A stretch of DNA of 21,333 bases. Origin: an uncultured Plesiomonas sp. (lineage in GTDB: Bacteria; Pseudomonadota; Gammaproteobacteria; Enterobacterales; CAMTGL01). Positions 6,689 to 13,903 of this stretch are shown piece after piece (positions within the stretch are counted from its first letter, which is position 1; each line of letters opens with the position of its first letter). The stretch spans positions 1 through 21,333 of the forward strand of contig CAMTGL010000009.1 of the NCBI GenBank assembly GCA_947071955.1, given 5' to 3'. The notes beneath the pieces were generated by a model that saw only the letters and a program-made list of their open reading frames with translations, was not told where the DNA came from and ran no database searches. Position numbers and translations under genes: made by a program.

Positions 6689-7944
6689 ATCTTACCGAAC
6701 TGAAAAATACACCTGTCTCTGAGCTTGTAGCACTTGGCGAGTCAATGGGCCTCGAAAACATGGCTCGGATGCGTAAGCAGGATATTATCTTTGCTATTTT
6801 GAAACAGCACGCCAAGAGTGGCGAGGATATCTTTGGCGATGGTGTGCTAGAGATATTGCAAGACGGGTTTGGTTTCCTCCGTTCTGCCGATTGCTCTTAC
6901 CTTGCTGGCCCCGATGATATCTATGTTTCTCCAAGTCAAATTCGTCGCTTCAACTTACGCACCGGTGATACCATTGCAGGTAAAATCCGACCGCCAAAAG
7001 AGGGTGAACGCTATTTTGCCCTGCTGAAAGTCAACGAAGTTAACTTTGACCGCCCAGAAAACTCCCGCAATAAGATCCTGTTCGAAAACTTAACCCCACT
7101 GCATGCTAATCGTCGTTTACGTATGGAACGCGGTAACGGTTCGACCGAAGATCTGACTGCGCGCGTGCTTGATCTGGCATCACCGATTGGTTGTGGTCAG
7201 CGGGCATTGATTGTTGCGCCGCCAAAAGCGGGTAAAACCATGCTGCTGCAAAATATTGCCCAAAGCATTGCGGCAAATCACCCTGATTGCGTGCTGATGG
7301 TGCTGCTGATTGACGAGCGTCCGGAAGAAGTGACCGAGATGCAGCGTCTGGTAAACGGTGAAGTAGTGGCATCTACCTTTGATGAGCCGGCTTCTCGCCA
7401 CGTACAGGTTGCCGAAATGGTGATCGAGAAGGCTAAGCGTCTGGTTGAGCATAAGAAAGATGTGGTTATCTTGCTTGACTCGATTACTCGTCTGGCACGT
7501 GCGTATAACACCGTTGTTCCAGCATCCGGTAAAGTACTGACCGGTGGTGTTGATGCCAACGCTCTGCATCGACCAAAGCGTTTCTTTGGTGCGGCACGTA
7601 ACGTGGAAGAGGGCGGTAGCCTGACCATTATCGCCACTGCGCTGGTTGATACCGGTTCGAAGATGGACGAAGTGATCTACGAAGAGTTTAAAGGTACAGG
7701 TAACATGGAACTGCACCTTGCGCGCAAAATTGCTGAAAAGCGTGTATTCCCTGCCATTGACTACAACCGCTCAGGTACACGCCGTGAAGAGCTGCTGACA
7801 TCGTCAGAAGAGCTGCAAAAGATGTGGATCTTACGCAAAATATTGCACCCAATGGGTGAAATTGATGCGATGGAATTCCTAATAAATAAATTGGCGATGA
7901 CCAAAACCAACGATGAATTCTTTGACATGATGAAGCGTTCTTAA
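6685..7944 (+). CDS. rho: Transcription termination factor Rho
   Basis: The 419-residue protein has the length of E. coli Rho and is nearly collinear with it. It has the N-terminal helix bundle, the RNA-binding OSB/cold-shock fold with GFGFLR (61-66), the Walker A segment APPKAGKT (178-185) with K181 and K184, the Walker B region VVILLDS, and the Q- and R-loop regions of the hexameric translocase. Rho loads on C-rich untranslated RNA and uses ATP to pull RNA from elongating polymerase. The start at 6685 gives the family N-terminus MNLTELKNTP; an in-frame TTG at 6646 is rejected. C170 and A174 replace residues I recall as Arg and Gly just before the P-loop. A strong terminator follows. Confidence 0.98.
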   Translation: MNLTELKNTPVSELVALGESMGLENMARMRKQDIIFAILKQHAKSGEDIFGDGVLEILQDGFGFLRSADCSYLAGPDDIYVSPSQIRRFNLRTGDTIAGKIRPPKEGERYFALLKVNEVNFDRPENSRNKILFENLTPLHANRRLRMERGNGSTEDLTARVLDLASPIGCGQRALIVAPPKAGKTMLLQNIAQSIAANHPDCVLMVLLIDERPEEVTEMQRLVNGEVVASTFDEPASRHVQVAEMVIEKAKRLVEHKKDVVILLDSITRLARAYNTVVPASGKVLTGGVDANALHRPKRFFGAARNVEEGGSLTIIATALVDTGSKMDEVIYEEFKGTGNMELHLARKIAEKRVFPAIDYNRSGTRREELLTSSEELQKMWILRKILHPMGEIDAMEFLINKLAMTKTNDEFFDMMKRS

Positions 7945-7970
7945 GCATATTGTTGGATATAACCTCAAAA

Positions 7971-8001
7971 GCGTCGCTATTTAGCGACGCTTTTGTTTTT
8001 T
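7971..8001 (+). terminator. Intrinsic terminator after rho
   Basis: GCGTCGC (7971-7977) and GCGACGC (7984-7990) form a seven-base-pair stem, with TATTTA between them and A/T flanks that extend it. TTTT-G-TTTTTT follows (7991-8001). It should end the trxA-rho transcript, separating it from the ECA operon. Confidence 0.88.
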
Positions 8002-8064
8002 CAGGCCAATGAATTTGTCGCTGATCGGCGACGCGTTTATTCATTTGAAAAATAGCGTTAAGAT

Positions 8065-8141
8065 TACTGGCAGTAGATAAGCATTTACTGACCGTATCGG
8101 ATCTCAGGCACAAACAGTAATAGATGTAATTATGGGTACTG
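8065..8141 (+). promoter_or_regulatory. Cluster of TACTG/CAGTA words upstream of wecA
   Basis: In 77 bases there are five copies of one pentamer in alternating orientation: TACTG 8065-8069, CAGTA 8071-8075, TACTG 8086-8090, CAGTA 8115-8119, TACTG 8137-8141. The first two form an 11-base palindrome around a central G. The last two extend to ACAGTA...TACTGT. The last copy lies just before a possible -35 box. I read this as a candidate operator array for an unidentified regulator. The words are seen; the function is inference. Confidence 0.4.
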
Positions 8142-8143
8142 TC

Positions 8144-8173
8144 TTGCACAGCCAAGTCTGTTTCGGTTATAGG
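8144..8173 (+). promoter_or_regulatory. Candidate promoter for the wecA operon
   Basis: TTGCAC (8144-8149) and TATAGG (8168-8173) are 18 bases apart, about 65 bases before the wecA ATG. Both boxes are weak matches to sigma-70. No JUMPstart/ops element (GGCGGTAG core) is visible upstream of wecA. A small hairpin, GGTGC (8204-8208) with GCACC (8215-8219), lies in the leader just before the ribosome-binding site AAGGG. Confidence 0.3.
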
Positions 8174-8236
8174 TTAGCTTGATACGTTAATACCAGTTTA
8201 CAGGGTGCAGGTGAGCACCTCATTCAAGGGCTATGG

Positions 8237-9346
8237 ATGGTGAACCTTCTTCGCAGTGACGTGCTCATGATGGGTAGTGATCTTCTTTTTGTATTTCTTT
8301 TCTCGCTGGCCTCGTTATTTATTGCGCGCAAAGTGGCGCGTAAAGTGGGGCTGGTGGATAAACCGAATTACCGCAAATTACACAATGGTTTTATTCCGTT
8401 GGTTGGCGGTATCTCGGTATTTTCAGGTATGGCTTTTTTCTTTATTCAGCACTGGTCACATTTAAGTCAGCCGGGTCTGTACTTATTTTGCGCCGGTATT
8501 TTATTAATTGTCGGTATTCTTGATGACCGTTTTGATGTCAGCGTAAAAATCCGCGCCTGTGTGCAGGCCGCGATTGCTATCATCATGATGAGTATTGGTG
8601 GGCTGCACCTTAACAGTCTGGGCAATATTCTGGGGTCTTGGGAATTAACGCTTGGGCCACTGGGGTATGTTTTAACGCTATTGGCAGTATTGGCCGCGAT
8701 TAATGCCTTCAATATGGTTGATGGTATTGACGGTCTGCTGGGCGGCTTGTCATGTGTCACCTTTGGTTCATTGGGGATTTTGTTTTTACTCGATAACCAA
8801 GGGTCTTTGGCACTGTGGTGTTTTGCCATTATTGCCGCCACGTTACCCTATATTTTATTAAATCTGGGGATCCCATGGGGGCGAAAATTTAAAGTCTTCA
8901 TGGGGGATGCAGGCAGTACCGTGATTGGTTTTACCGTGGTGTGGTTACTGCTGCAAAGTACGCAAGGGCAGAACCACCCGCTCAATCCGGTAACTGCGCT
9001 GTGGGTGATTGCGATTCCGTTGATGGATATGATCACCATTACGTATCGCCGGATAAAGAAAGGGCACAGCCCGTTTTCGCCCGATCGCCAGCACATTCAT
9101 CATATGGTGATGCGTGCCGGTTTCTCTTCCGGTCAGGCATTTTTGGTGATTACCGGCGTTGCTGCGTTACTGGCAGGGTTTGGTATTTTTGGTGAGTGGA
9201 TGCGCTGGCCCGAGTGGGTGATGTTACTGGCGTTTTTACTGACCTTTGTGGTTTACGGATATTGTATCAGCCGGGCTTGGGTTGCCACTCGGTTTGTTCG
9301 CCGTGTACGTCGTCGGCTGACAGTATGGCTTGGACGACATTTTTAA
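8237..9346 (+). CDS. wecA: Undecaprenyl-phosphate GlcNAc-1-phosphate transferase WecA
   Basis: WecA transfers GlcNAc-1-phosphate from UDP-GlcNAc to undecaprenyl phosphate at the inner membrane, making lipid I of ECA and, in many strains, priming O-antigen. The 369-residue polytopic protein has about 11 membrane spans. Family motifs are present: DDRFD (96-100), NAFNMVDGIDG (156-166), FMGDAGS (221-227) and the cytoplasmic HIHH loop (286-289) with the preceding SPFSPDRQ. The ATG at 8237 is preceded by AAGGG with good spacing; a GTG one codon later would match the E. coli N-terminus equally well. It is the first gene of the ECA operon, 37 bases before wzzE. Confidence 0.97.
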   Translation: MVNLLRSDVLMMGSDLLFVFLFSLASLFIARKVARKVGLVDKPNYRKLHNGFIPLVGGISVFSGMAFFFIQHWSHLSQPGLYLFCAGILLIVGILDDRFDVSVKIRACVQAAIAIIMMSIGGLHLNSLGNILGSWELTLGPLGYVLTLLAVLAAINAFNMVDGIDGLLGGLSCVTFGSLGILFLLDNQGSLALWCFAIIAATLPYILLNLGIPWGRKFKVFMGDAGSTVIGFTVVWLLLQSTQGQNHPLNPVTALWVIAIPLMDMITITYRRIKKGHSPFSPDRQHIHHMVMRAGFSSGQAFLVITGVAALLAGFGIFGEWMRWPEWVMLLAFLLTFVVYGYCISRAWVATRFVRRVRRRLTVWLGRHF

Positions 9347-9383
9347 GATTACTGGTTTTTGCGCCATTGAGGATTATAGCGCC

Positions 9384-10355
9384 GTGATAAAGCAGGTATC
9401 AGAACAGACGAGCAGTAACATGGATAATGAGCTCGATATCCGAGGATTAGTCCGCACATTGTGGCTGGGCAAAGTATGGATTATTGGTGTTGCCGCCCTG
9501 TTTGCGGCTGCGGCACTGATTTATTCTTATGCGGTTAAGCAGGAGTGGAGTGCTAATGCTATCACTGACAAACCGCTGACTAGCCAGCTGGGTAACTATT
9601 TTTCTTTGCAGCAATATCTGCGCGGACTGGATATTCAAGATACCGCCAGTGTTACATTGCCACCGGTACAAGATGAAGCCTATGACGAGCTGCGTATGCA
9701 ACTCGGATCATACGACACGCGGCGCGATTTTTGGCTGCAAACCGGCTATTATCGCTCGCGTTTGGAAGGCAATGCTAACGCCGATGGCCAACTGCTCAAT
9801 GATCTCATTGATGACATCACCTTTACCGCAAAAGATGACAAAAAAACACCGTACGATAGCATTCGTCTGAGTGCGGAAACAGCACCTGATGCCAGCACAT
9901 TGCTAAAACAGTACATCGCTTTTGCCAATGCCCGTGCGGTAGTAGCTCTGCATGCCAACCTTGATGGCCGCTGGCAGTCTCGTTTGCAGTCAGTAAAAGC
10001 ACTGGTTGCGCGTCAGACCTCTGTTGCACAAGCGGTATATCAGCGTAAACAAGCGGCGATTGACACCCATGCTGCCAAGAGCGCTGACAATGAAGCGGTA
10101 AACGAAACGGCCAACGAAACGTTGCAGGCAGCCAACTTTGATGTGGATTATGCCCAGAACAAAGCGGTACTGGCAGGCTTGGCAATAACACCTAAACTTG
10201 ATAATAACATCGAAACATTCCGCTATTTGCGCACCCCTGTTGAGCCAGTTAAGCGCGATAAACCACGCCGGGTATTCTTATTTATCCTGTGGGGCTTTAT
10301 CGGTGCGATGACCGGTGCAGGTATTGTGATTGCTCGTCGTATTTCAGCCCAGTAA
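9384..10355 (+). CDS. wzzE: ECA polysaccharide chain length modulator WzzE
   Basis: WzzE is a polysaccharide co-polymerase of the inner membrane that sets the repeat number of ECA chains made by WzyE. It shows two terminal membrane helices (about residues 31-50 and 297-317) around a helical periplasmic domain, the NELDIRG start region and a Pro-rich LRTPVEPVKRDKPRR stretch before the second helix. I prefer the GTG at 9384 (323 residues), with GAGGA 10 bases upstream and an N-terminal extension of E. coli-like length. ATG at 9420 (311 residues) is the alternative, and a TTG at 9330 overlapping wecA is less likely. By memory it lacks about 23 residues of the coiled-coil region of the 348-residue E. 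coli protein. Confidence 0.93.
   Translation: MIKQVSEQTSSNMDNELDIRGLVRTLWLGKVWIIGVAALFAAAALIYSYAVKQEWSANAITDKPLTSQLGNYFSLQQYLRGLDIQDTASVTLPPVQDEAYDELRMQLGSYDTRRDFWLQTGYYRSRLEGNANADGQLLNDLIDDITFTAKDDKKTPYDSIRLSAETAPDASTLLKQYIAFANARAVVALHANLDGRWQSRLQSVKALVARQTSVAQAVYQRKQAAIDTHAAKSADNEAVNETANETLQAANFDVDYAQNKAVLAGLAITPKLDNNIETFRYLRTPVEPVKRDKPRRVFLFILWGFIGAMTGAGIVIARRISAQ
10089..10124 (+). repeat. Three-copy 12-base tandem repeat inside wzzE
   Basis: Three in-frame 12-base units encode NEAV, NETA and NETL (residues 236-247 from the GTG start). The second and third units share AACGAAACG exactly; the first is diverged. The repeat lies in the periplasmic coiled-coil region, at the place where the protein is shorter than E. 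coli WzzE. Confidence 0.75.
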
Positions 10356-10365
10356 ACCGGGTCTG

Positions 10366-10392
10366 GGGGCAATGGTATTGCCCCTTACTTTT
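10366..10392 (+). terminator. Attenuator-like hairpin between wzzE and wecB
   Basis: GGGGCAAT (10366-10373), the loop GGT, and ATTGCCCC (10377-10384) form a perfect eight-base-pair stem, followed by TTACTTTT (10385-10392). The stem is strong and the U-tract imperfect, so partial termination is plausible. It lies in the only sizeable gap (89 bases, 10356-10444) between genes of the ECA operon. It could reduce expression of wecB onward relative to wecA-wzzE, or stabilise the upstream mRNA. Confidence 0.5.
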
Positions 10393-10444
10393 AGGTGCTG
10401 CTAGTCAAATAGCGCGACCAAACAACAAAATAAAGAGTATTGCT

Positions 10445-11584
10445 GTGAAAGTGTTGACCGTTTTCGGTACGCGTCCTGAAGCCATTAAAATGGCACCGCT
10501 CGTTCATGCTTTAGCTGAGCATCCTGCGTTTGAAGCGAAGGTGTGTGTCACCGCGCAACATCGTGAGATGCTCGATCAAGTTTTGAAGCTGTTTGAGATC
10601 ACCCCTGATTTTGATCTGAATATCATGCGTCCAGGTCAAGGGCTAACCGAGATTACTTGCCGTATTCTTGAAGGCTTAAAACCGGTGCTTAATGAGTTTC
10701 AGCCTGATGTAGTGCTGGTTCACGGTGATACGACAACCACAATGGCAGCCAGTTTAGCGGCCTTTTACCACCAAATTCCGGTTGGACATGTTGAGGCGGG
10801 GCTACGAACGGGCAACCTTTACTCGCCGTGGCCAGAAGAGGGTAACCGTAAACTGACCGGTCATCTGGCACACTACCATTTTGCCCCGACTGAAACGTCA
10901 CACCAAAATTTACGCCAAGAACATATTCCTGAACCACAGATATTTGTCACCGGAAATACGGTGATTGATGCGCTGTTTTGGGTGCGAGATAAGCTGCTCA
11001 ATGATCCGGCGCTGCTGCACAGCGTTGAATCGCGCTATCCGTTTTTACGGGAAGATACCAAGATGATCTTGGTCACAGGCCACCGCCGAGAGAGTTTTGG
11101 TGGCGGGTTTGAGCGGATCTGTACTGCGCTGGCGCACATTGCCCGTCAGCATCCCGATGCACAGATTGTCTACCCGATGCACCTCAACCCGAACGTACGT
11201 GAACCGGTTAACCGTATTTTAAGTGGTATTGATAATGTCATTTTGATCGATCCGCAAGACTATCTGCCGTTTGTTTACCTGATGCATCGCGCTTATCTAA
11301 TCCTGACCGACTCTGGCGGTATTCAGGAAGAGGCGCCGTCACTGGGGAAACCGGTCTTGGTATTGCGTGATACGACTGAACGCCCTGAAGCGGTCGCGGC
11401 CGGAACGGTCAGATTGGTCGGTACGCAAGTCGAGACCATTGTTGCTGAAGTCTCGCGTCTGCTTAGTGATAACGACGAATACCATCGCATGAGTCGTGCC
11501 CATAACCCGTATGGTGACGGGCATGCCTGCCAACGAATTCTTGATGCATTAATGAATAATCAGGTGACTCGCCATGAGCTTTGA
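10445..11584 (+). CDS. wecB: UDP-N-acetylglucosamine 2-epimerase (non-hydrolysing)
   Basis: WecB interconverts UDP-GlcNAc and UDP-ManNAc in the cytoplasm, the first step toward the ManNAcA residue of ECA. The 379-residue protein has the GT-B-like epimerase fold and keeps D95, E117, E131 and H213, the residues tied to catalysis in the E. coli enzyme, plus the C-terminal DSGGIQEEAPSLGKPVL UDP-binding stretch. The start is GTG at 10445, with AAGAG seven bases before it and the family N-terminus MKVLTVFGTRPEAIK. A much longer in-frame extension begins inside wzzE, is cysteine-rich and unlike the family, and is rejected. The 3' end overlaps wecC by 11 bases. Confidence 0.98.
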   Translation: MKVLTVFGTRPEAIKMAPLVHALAEHPAFEAKVCVTAQHREMLDQVLKLFEITPDFDLNIMRPGQGLTEITCRILEGLKPVLNEFQPDVVLVHGDTTTTMAASLAAFYHQIPVGHVEAGLRTGNLYSPWPEEGNRKLTGHLAHYHFAPTETSHQNLRQEHIPEPQIFVTGNTVIDALFWVRDKLLNDPALLHSVESRYPFLREDTKMILVTGHRRESFGGGFERICTALAHIARQHPDAQIVYPMHLNPNVREPVNRILSGIDNVILIDPQDYLPFVYLMHRAYLILTDSGGIQEEAPSLGKPVLVLRDTTERPEAVAAGTVRLVGTQVETIVAEVSRLLSDNDEYHRMSRAHNPYGDGHACQRILDALMNNQVTRHEL

Positions 11585-12836
11585 AACCATTTCTGTGATA
11601 GGTCTGGGCTATATTGGCCTGCCGACAGCCGCAGCGTTTGCGTCTGCGAAGAAAAAAGTAATCGGTATTGATATTAACCAGCATGCGGTTGATACCATCA
11701 ATCAGGGCAAAATCCACATTGTTGAGCCTGATTTAGACCGCGTGGTTAAAGAGGCCGTTGAAGGCCAATTTTTGCGCGCCAGTACTACGCCGGAAGCGGC
11801 TGATGCCTTTTTAATTGCCGTACCCACCCCATTTAAGGGGGATTACGAGCCGGATCTGGTGTATGTCGAAGCGGCAGCCAACTCGATTGCTCCGGTGCTG
11901 AAAAAAGGCGATCTGGTCATTTTAGAGTCCACCTCACCAGTTACCGCAACAGAACAAATGGCACAGTGGCTGATGGCTGCTCGTCCTGACTTGAGCTTCC
12001 CACCACAAGCGGGTGATGCGGCAGATATCAGTATTGCCTACTGCCCTGAGCGTGTATTGCCGGGCAAGGTGATGGTGGAGCTGATTCAAAATGATCGGGT
12101 CATTGGCGGAATGACCCCACGCTGTTCTGAACGCGCAGCCAGCTTGTATAAGATCTTTGTACAAGGTGAGTGTGTAATTACTAACTCACGTACTGCCGAA
12201 ATGTGCAAGCTGACTGAAAACAGCTTCCGTGATGTAAACATTGCCTTTGCCAATGAGCTGTCGGTTATCTGTGATAAACAAGACATTAACGTGTGGGAAC
12301 TGATCCGCTTGGCGAATCGCCATCCGCGCGTCAATATTTTGCAGCCAGGCCCCGGTGTTGGCGGCCACTGTATTGCTGTTGACCCGTGGTTTATTGTGGC
12401 GCAAAACCCGCAAGAGGCGCGTTTAATCCGTGCGGCCCGTGAAGTGAATGATGGCAAACCGCATTGGGTAGTCGAAAAAACCAAGCTGGCGGTAGCCGAA
12501 TGCCTGAACGCGACCGGTAAGCGGGCGCAAGATATCAGTATCGCTTGTCTGGGATTGGCATTTAAGCCCGATATTGATGATCTGCGCGAAAGCCCAGCAG
12601 TTGAGATAACCCAATTGATTGCACAGTGGCACAGTGGCCGAGTGTTGGCCGTAGAGCCGAATGTTGAAACTTTGCCGAAAAAGCTACAAGGTCAGGTAGA
12701 GCTTATCAGTACTGAACAGGCTCTGGCTGATGCCGATGTGCTGGTACTGCTGGTTGATCACCGTCAGTTTAAAGCTGTTGCCGCTGATTCTGTGGCACAG
12801 TCTTGGGTGGTTGATACCAAAGGAGTTTGGCGGTGA
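11574..12836 (+). CDS. wecC: UDP-N-acetyl-D-mannosamine dehydrogenase
   Basis: WecC oxidises UDP-ManNAc twice with NAD+ to UDP-ManNAcA, the donor used by WecG. The 420-residue protein matches E. coli WecC in length. It has the N-terminal Rossmann motif GLGYIG (10-15), the central helix with K212 (CKLTENSFRD), and catalytic cysteine C266 in GVGGHCIAVDP, all typical of the UDP-glucose/GDP-mannose dehydrogenase family. It overlaps wecB upstream by 11 bases, and its TGA overlaps the GTG start of rffG (GTGA, 12833-12836), so translation is probably coupled on both sides. Confidence 0.98.
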   Translation: MSFETISVIGLGYIGLPTAAAFASAKKKVIGIDINQHAVDTINQGKIHIVEPDLDRVVKEAVEGQFLRASTTPEAADAFLIAVPTPFKGDYEPDLVYVEAAANSIAPVLKKGDLVILESTSPVTATEQMAQWLMAARPDLSFPPQAGDAADISIAYCPERVLPGKVMVELIQNDRVIGGMTPRCSERAASLYKIFVQGECVITNSRTAEMCKLTENSFRDVNIAFANELSVICDKQDINVWELIRLANRHPRVNILQPGPGVGGHCIAVDPWFIVAQNPQEARLIRAAREVNDGKPHWVVEKTKLAVAECLNATGKRAQDISIACLGLAFKPDIDDLRESPAVEITQLIAQWHSGRVLAVEPNVETLPKKLQGQVELISTEQALADADVLVLLVDHRQFKAVAADSVAQSWVVDTKGVWR

Positions 12837-13900
12837 AAACAATTTTAGTGACTGGCGGTGCCGGTTTTATTGGTTCTGCCGTAGTGCGTCACATTATTCA
12901 AGATACCGACTATCAGGTCGTCAATCTGGATAAACTGACCTATGCCGGAAATCTTGAATCACTGGCTCTGGTGGCGGATAACCCTCGTTATACCTTTGAA
13001 CAGGTCGATATTTGCCAGCGCAGTGAGCTTGATCGGGTATTTACTACCTATCAGCCGGATGTGGTGATGCATCTGGCAGCAGAAAGCCATGTTGATCGTT
13101 CGATTGATGGCCCTGCGGCCTTTATTGAAACCAACATTATCGGCACATATAACATGCTCGAAGCGGCCAGAAGTTACTGGAACACGCTTGAGCCTGCCAA
13201 TAAAGCCGAGTTTCGTTTTCACCATATCTCAACCGATGAGGTCTATGGCGATCTGCACGGTACCGATGATCTGTTCACCGAAACGACCCCGTATGCACCA
13301 AGCAGCCCGTATTCGGCTTCAAAAGCGTCGAGCGATCATCTCGTACGCGCGTGGCTGCGTACCTATGGTTTACCCACGCTTATCACCAACTGCTCAAACA
13401 ACTACGGGCCGTACCATTTCCCTGAAAAACTGATCCCTTTAATGATTTTGAATGCTCTGGCCGCTAAACCTTTGCCAGTGTATGGACAGGGAAATCAGGT
13501 GCGTGATTGGCTGTATGTTGAAGATCATGCCCGCGCACTGGTGCTGGTTGCAACACAAGGCGAGATCGGTGAAACCTACAATATTGGCGGCCATAATGAG
13601 CGCAAAAATATTGATGTGGTACACACCTTGTGTGCCTTGCTAGAAGAGCTCGTACCAGAAAAGCCGGCTGGTGTTGAAAAATATACCGATCTGATCACCT
13701 ACGTGGCCGATCGCCCAGGGCACGATCTGCGCTACGCGATTGATGCGAGCAAGATTGCGGATGAGTTGGGCTGGTTACCGCAAGAGACGTTTGAAAGTGG
13801 CATGCGTAAAACCGTGCAGTGGTATCTGGCAAACACCGATTGGTGGCAGCGGGTACTCGACGGCTCGTATGCCGGTGAGCGTTTGGGCTTAGGGGAGTAA
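12833..13900 (+). CDS. rffG: dTDP-glucose 4,6-dehydratase (ECA type)
   Basis: RffG converts dTDP-glucose to dTDP-4-keto-6-deoxyglucose, an intermediate for the Fuc4NAc sugar of ECA. The 355-residue protein is an extended short-chain dehydrogenase. It shows GGAGFIG (8-14) for NAD+, the TDE dehydratase triad (134-136) and YSASK with Y160 and K164. I chose the GTG at 12833, with AAAGGAG (12819-12825) seven bases upstream, giving the family start MKTILVTGGAGF and exactly the E. coli length; a TTG two codons earlier is less likely. The ECA setting distinguishes it from the O-antigen paralogue rfbB/rmlB. Confidence 0.96.
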   Translation: MKTILVTGGAGFIGSAVVRHIIQDTDYQVVNLDKLTYAGNLESLALVADNPRYTFEQVDICQRSELDRVFTTYQPDVVMHLAAESHVDRSIDGPAAFIETNIIGTYNMLEAARSYWNTLEPANKAEFRFHHISTDEVYGDLHGTDDLFTETTPYAPSSPYSASKASSDHLVRAWLRTYGLPTLITNCSNNYGPYHFPEKLIPLMILNALAAKPLPVYGQGNQVRDWLYVEDHARALVLVATQGEIGETYNIGGHNERKNIDVVHTLCALLEELVPEKPAGVEKYTDLITYVADRPGHDLRYAIDASKIADELGWLPQETFESGMRKTVQWYLANTDWWQRVLDGSYAGERLGLGE

Positions 13901-13903
13901 CCG

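Noticed and set aside
7180..7716. 178-codon minus-strand ORF opposite rho
   Set aside because: It lies wholly within the strongly conserved rho gene, its product resembles no family and has shadow-like composition; the plus-strand frame is certain.
7688..8155. 155-codon minus-strand ORF spanning the rho 3' end, its terminator and the wecA upstream region
   Set aside because: It crosses a clear terminator, has no ribosome-binding site or recognisable domain, and the first part is antisense to rho.
8002..8236. JUMPstart/ops element for RfaH control of the ECA operon
   Set aside because: I looked for the GGCGGTAG core upstream of wecA and did not find it.
10289..10444. N-terminal extension of wecB
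   Set aside because: It is a shadow of the wzzE 3' end and the hairpin gap, cysteine-rich and unrelated to the family; GTG 10445 has a ribosome-binding site.
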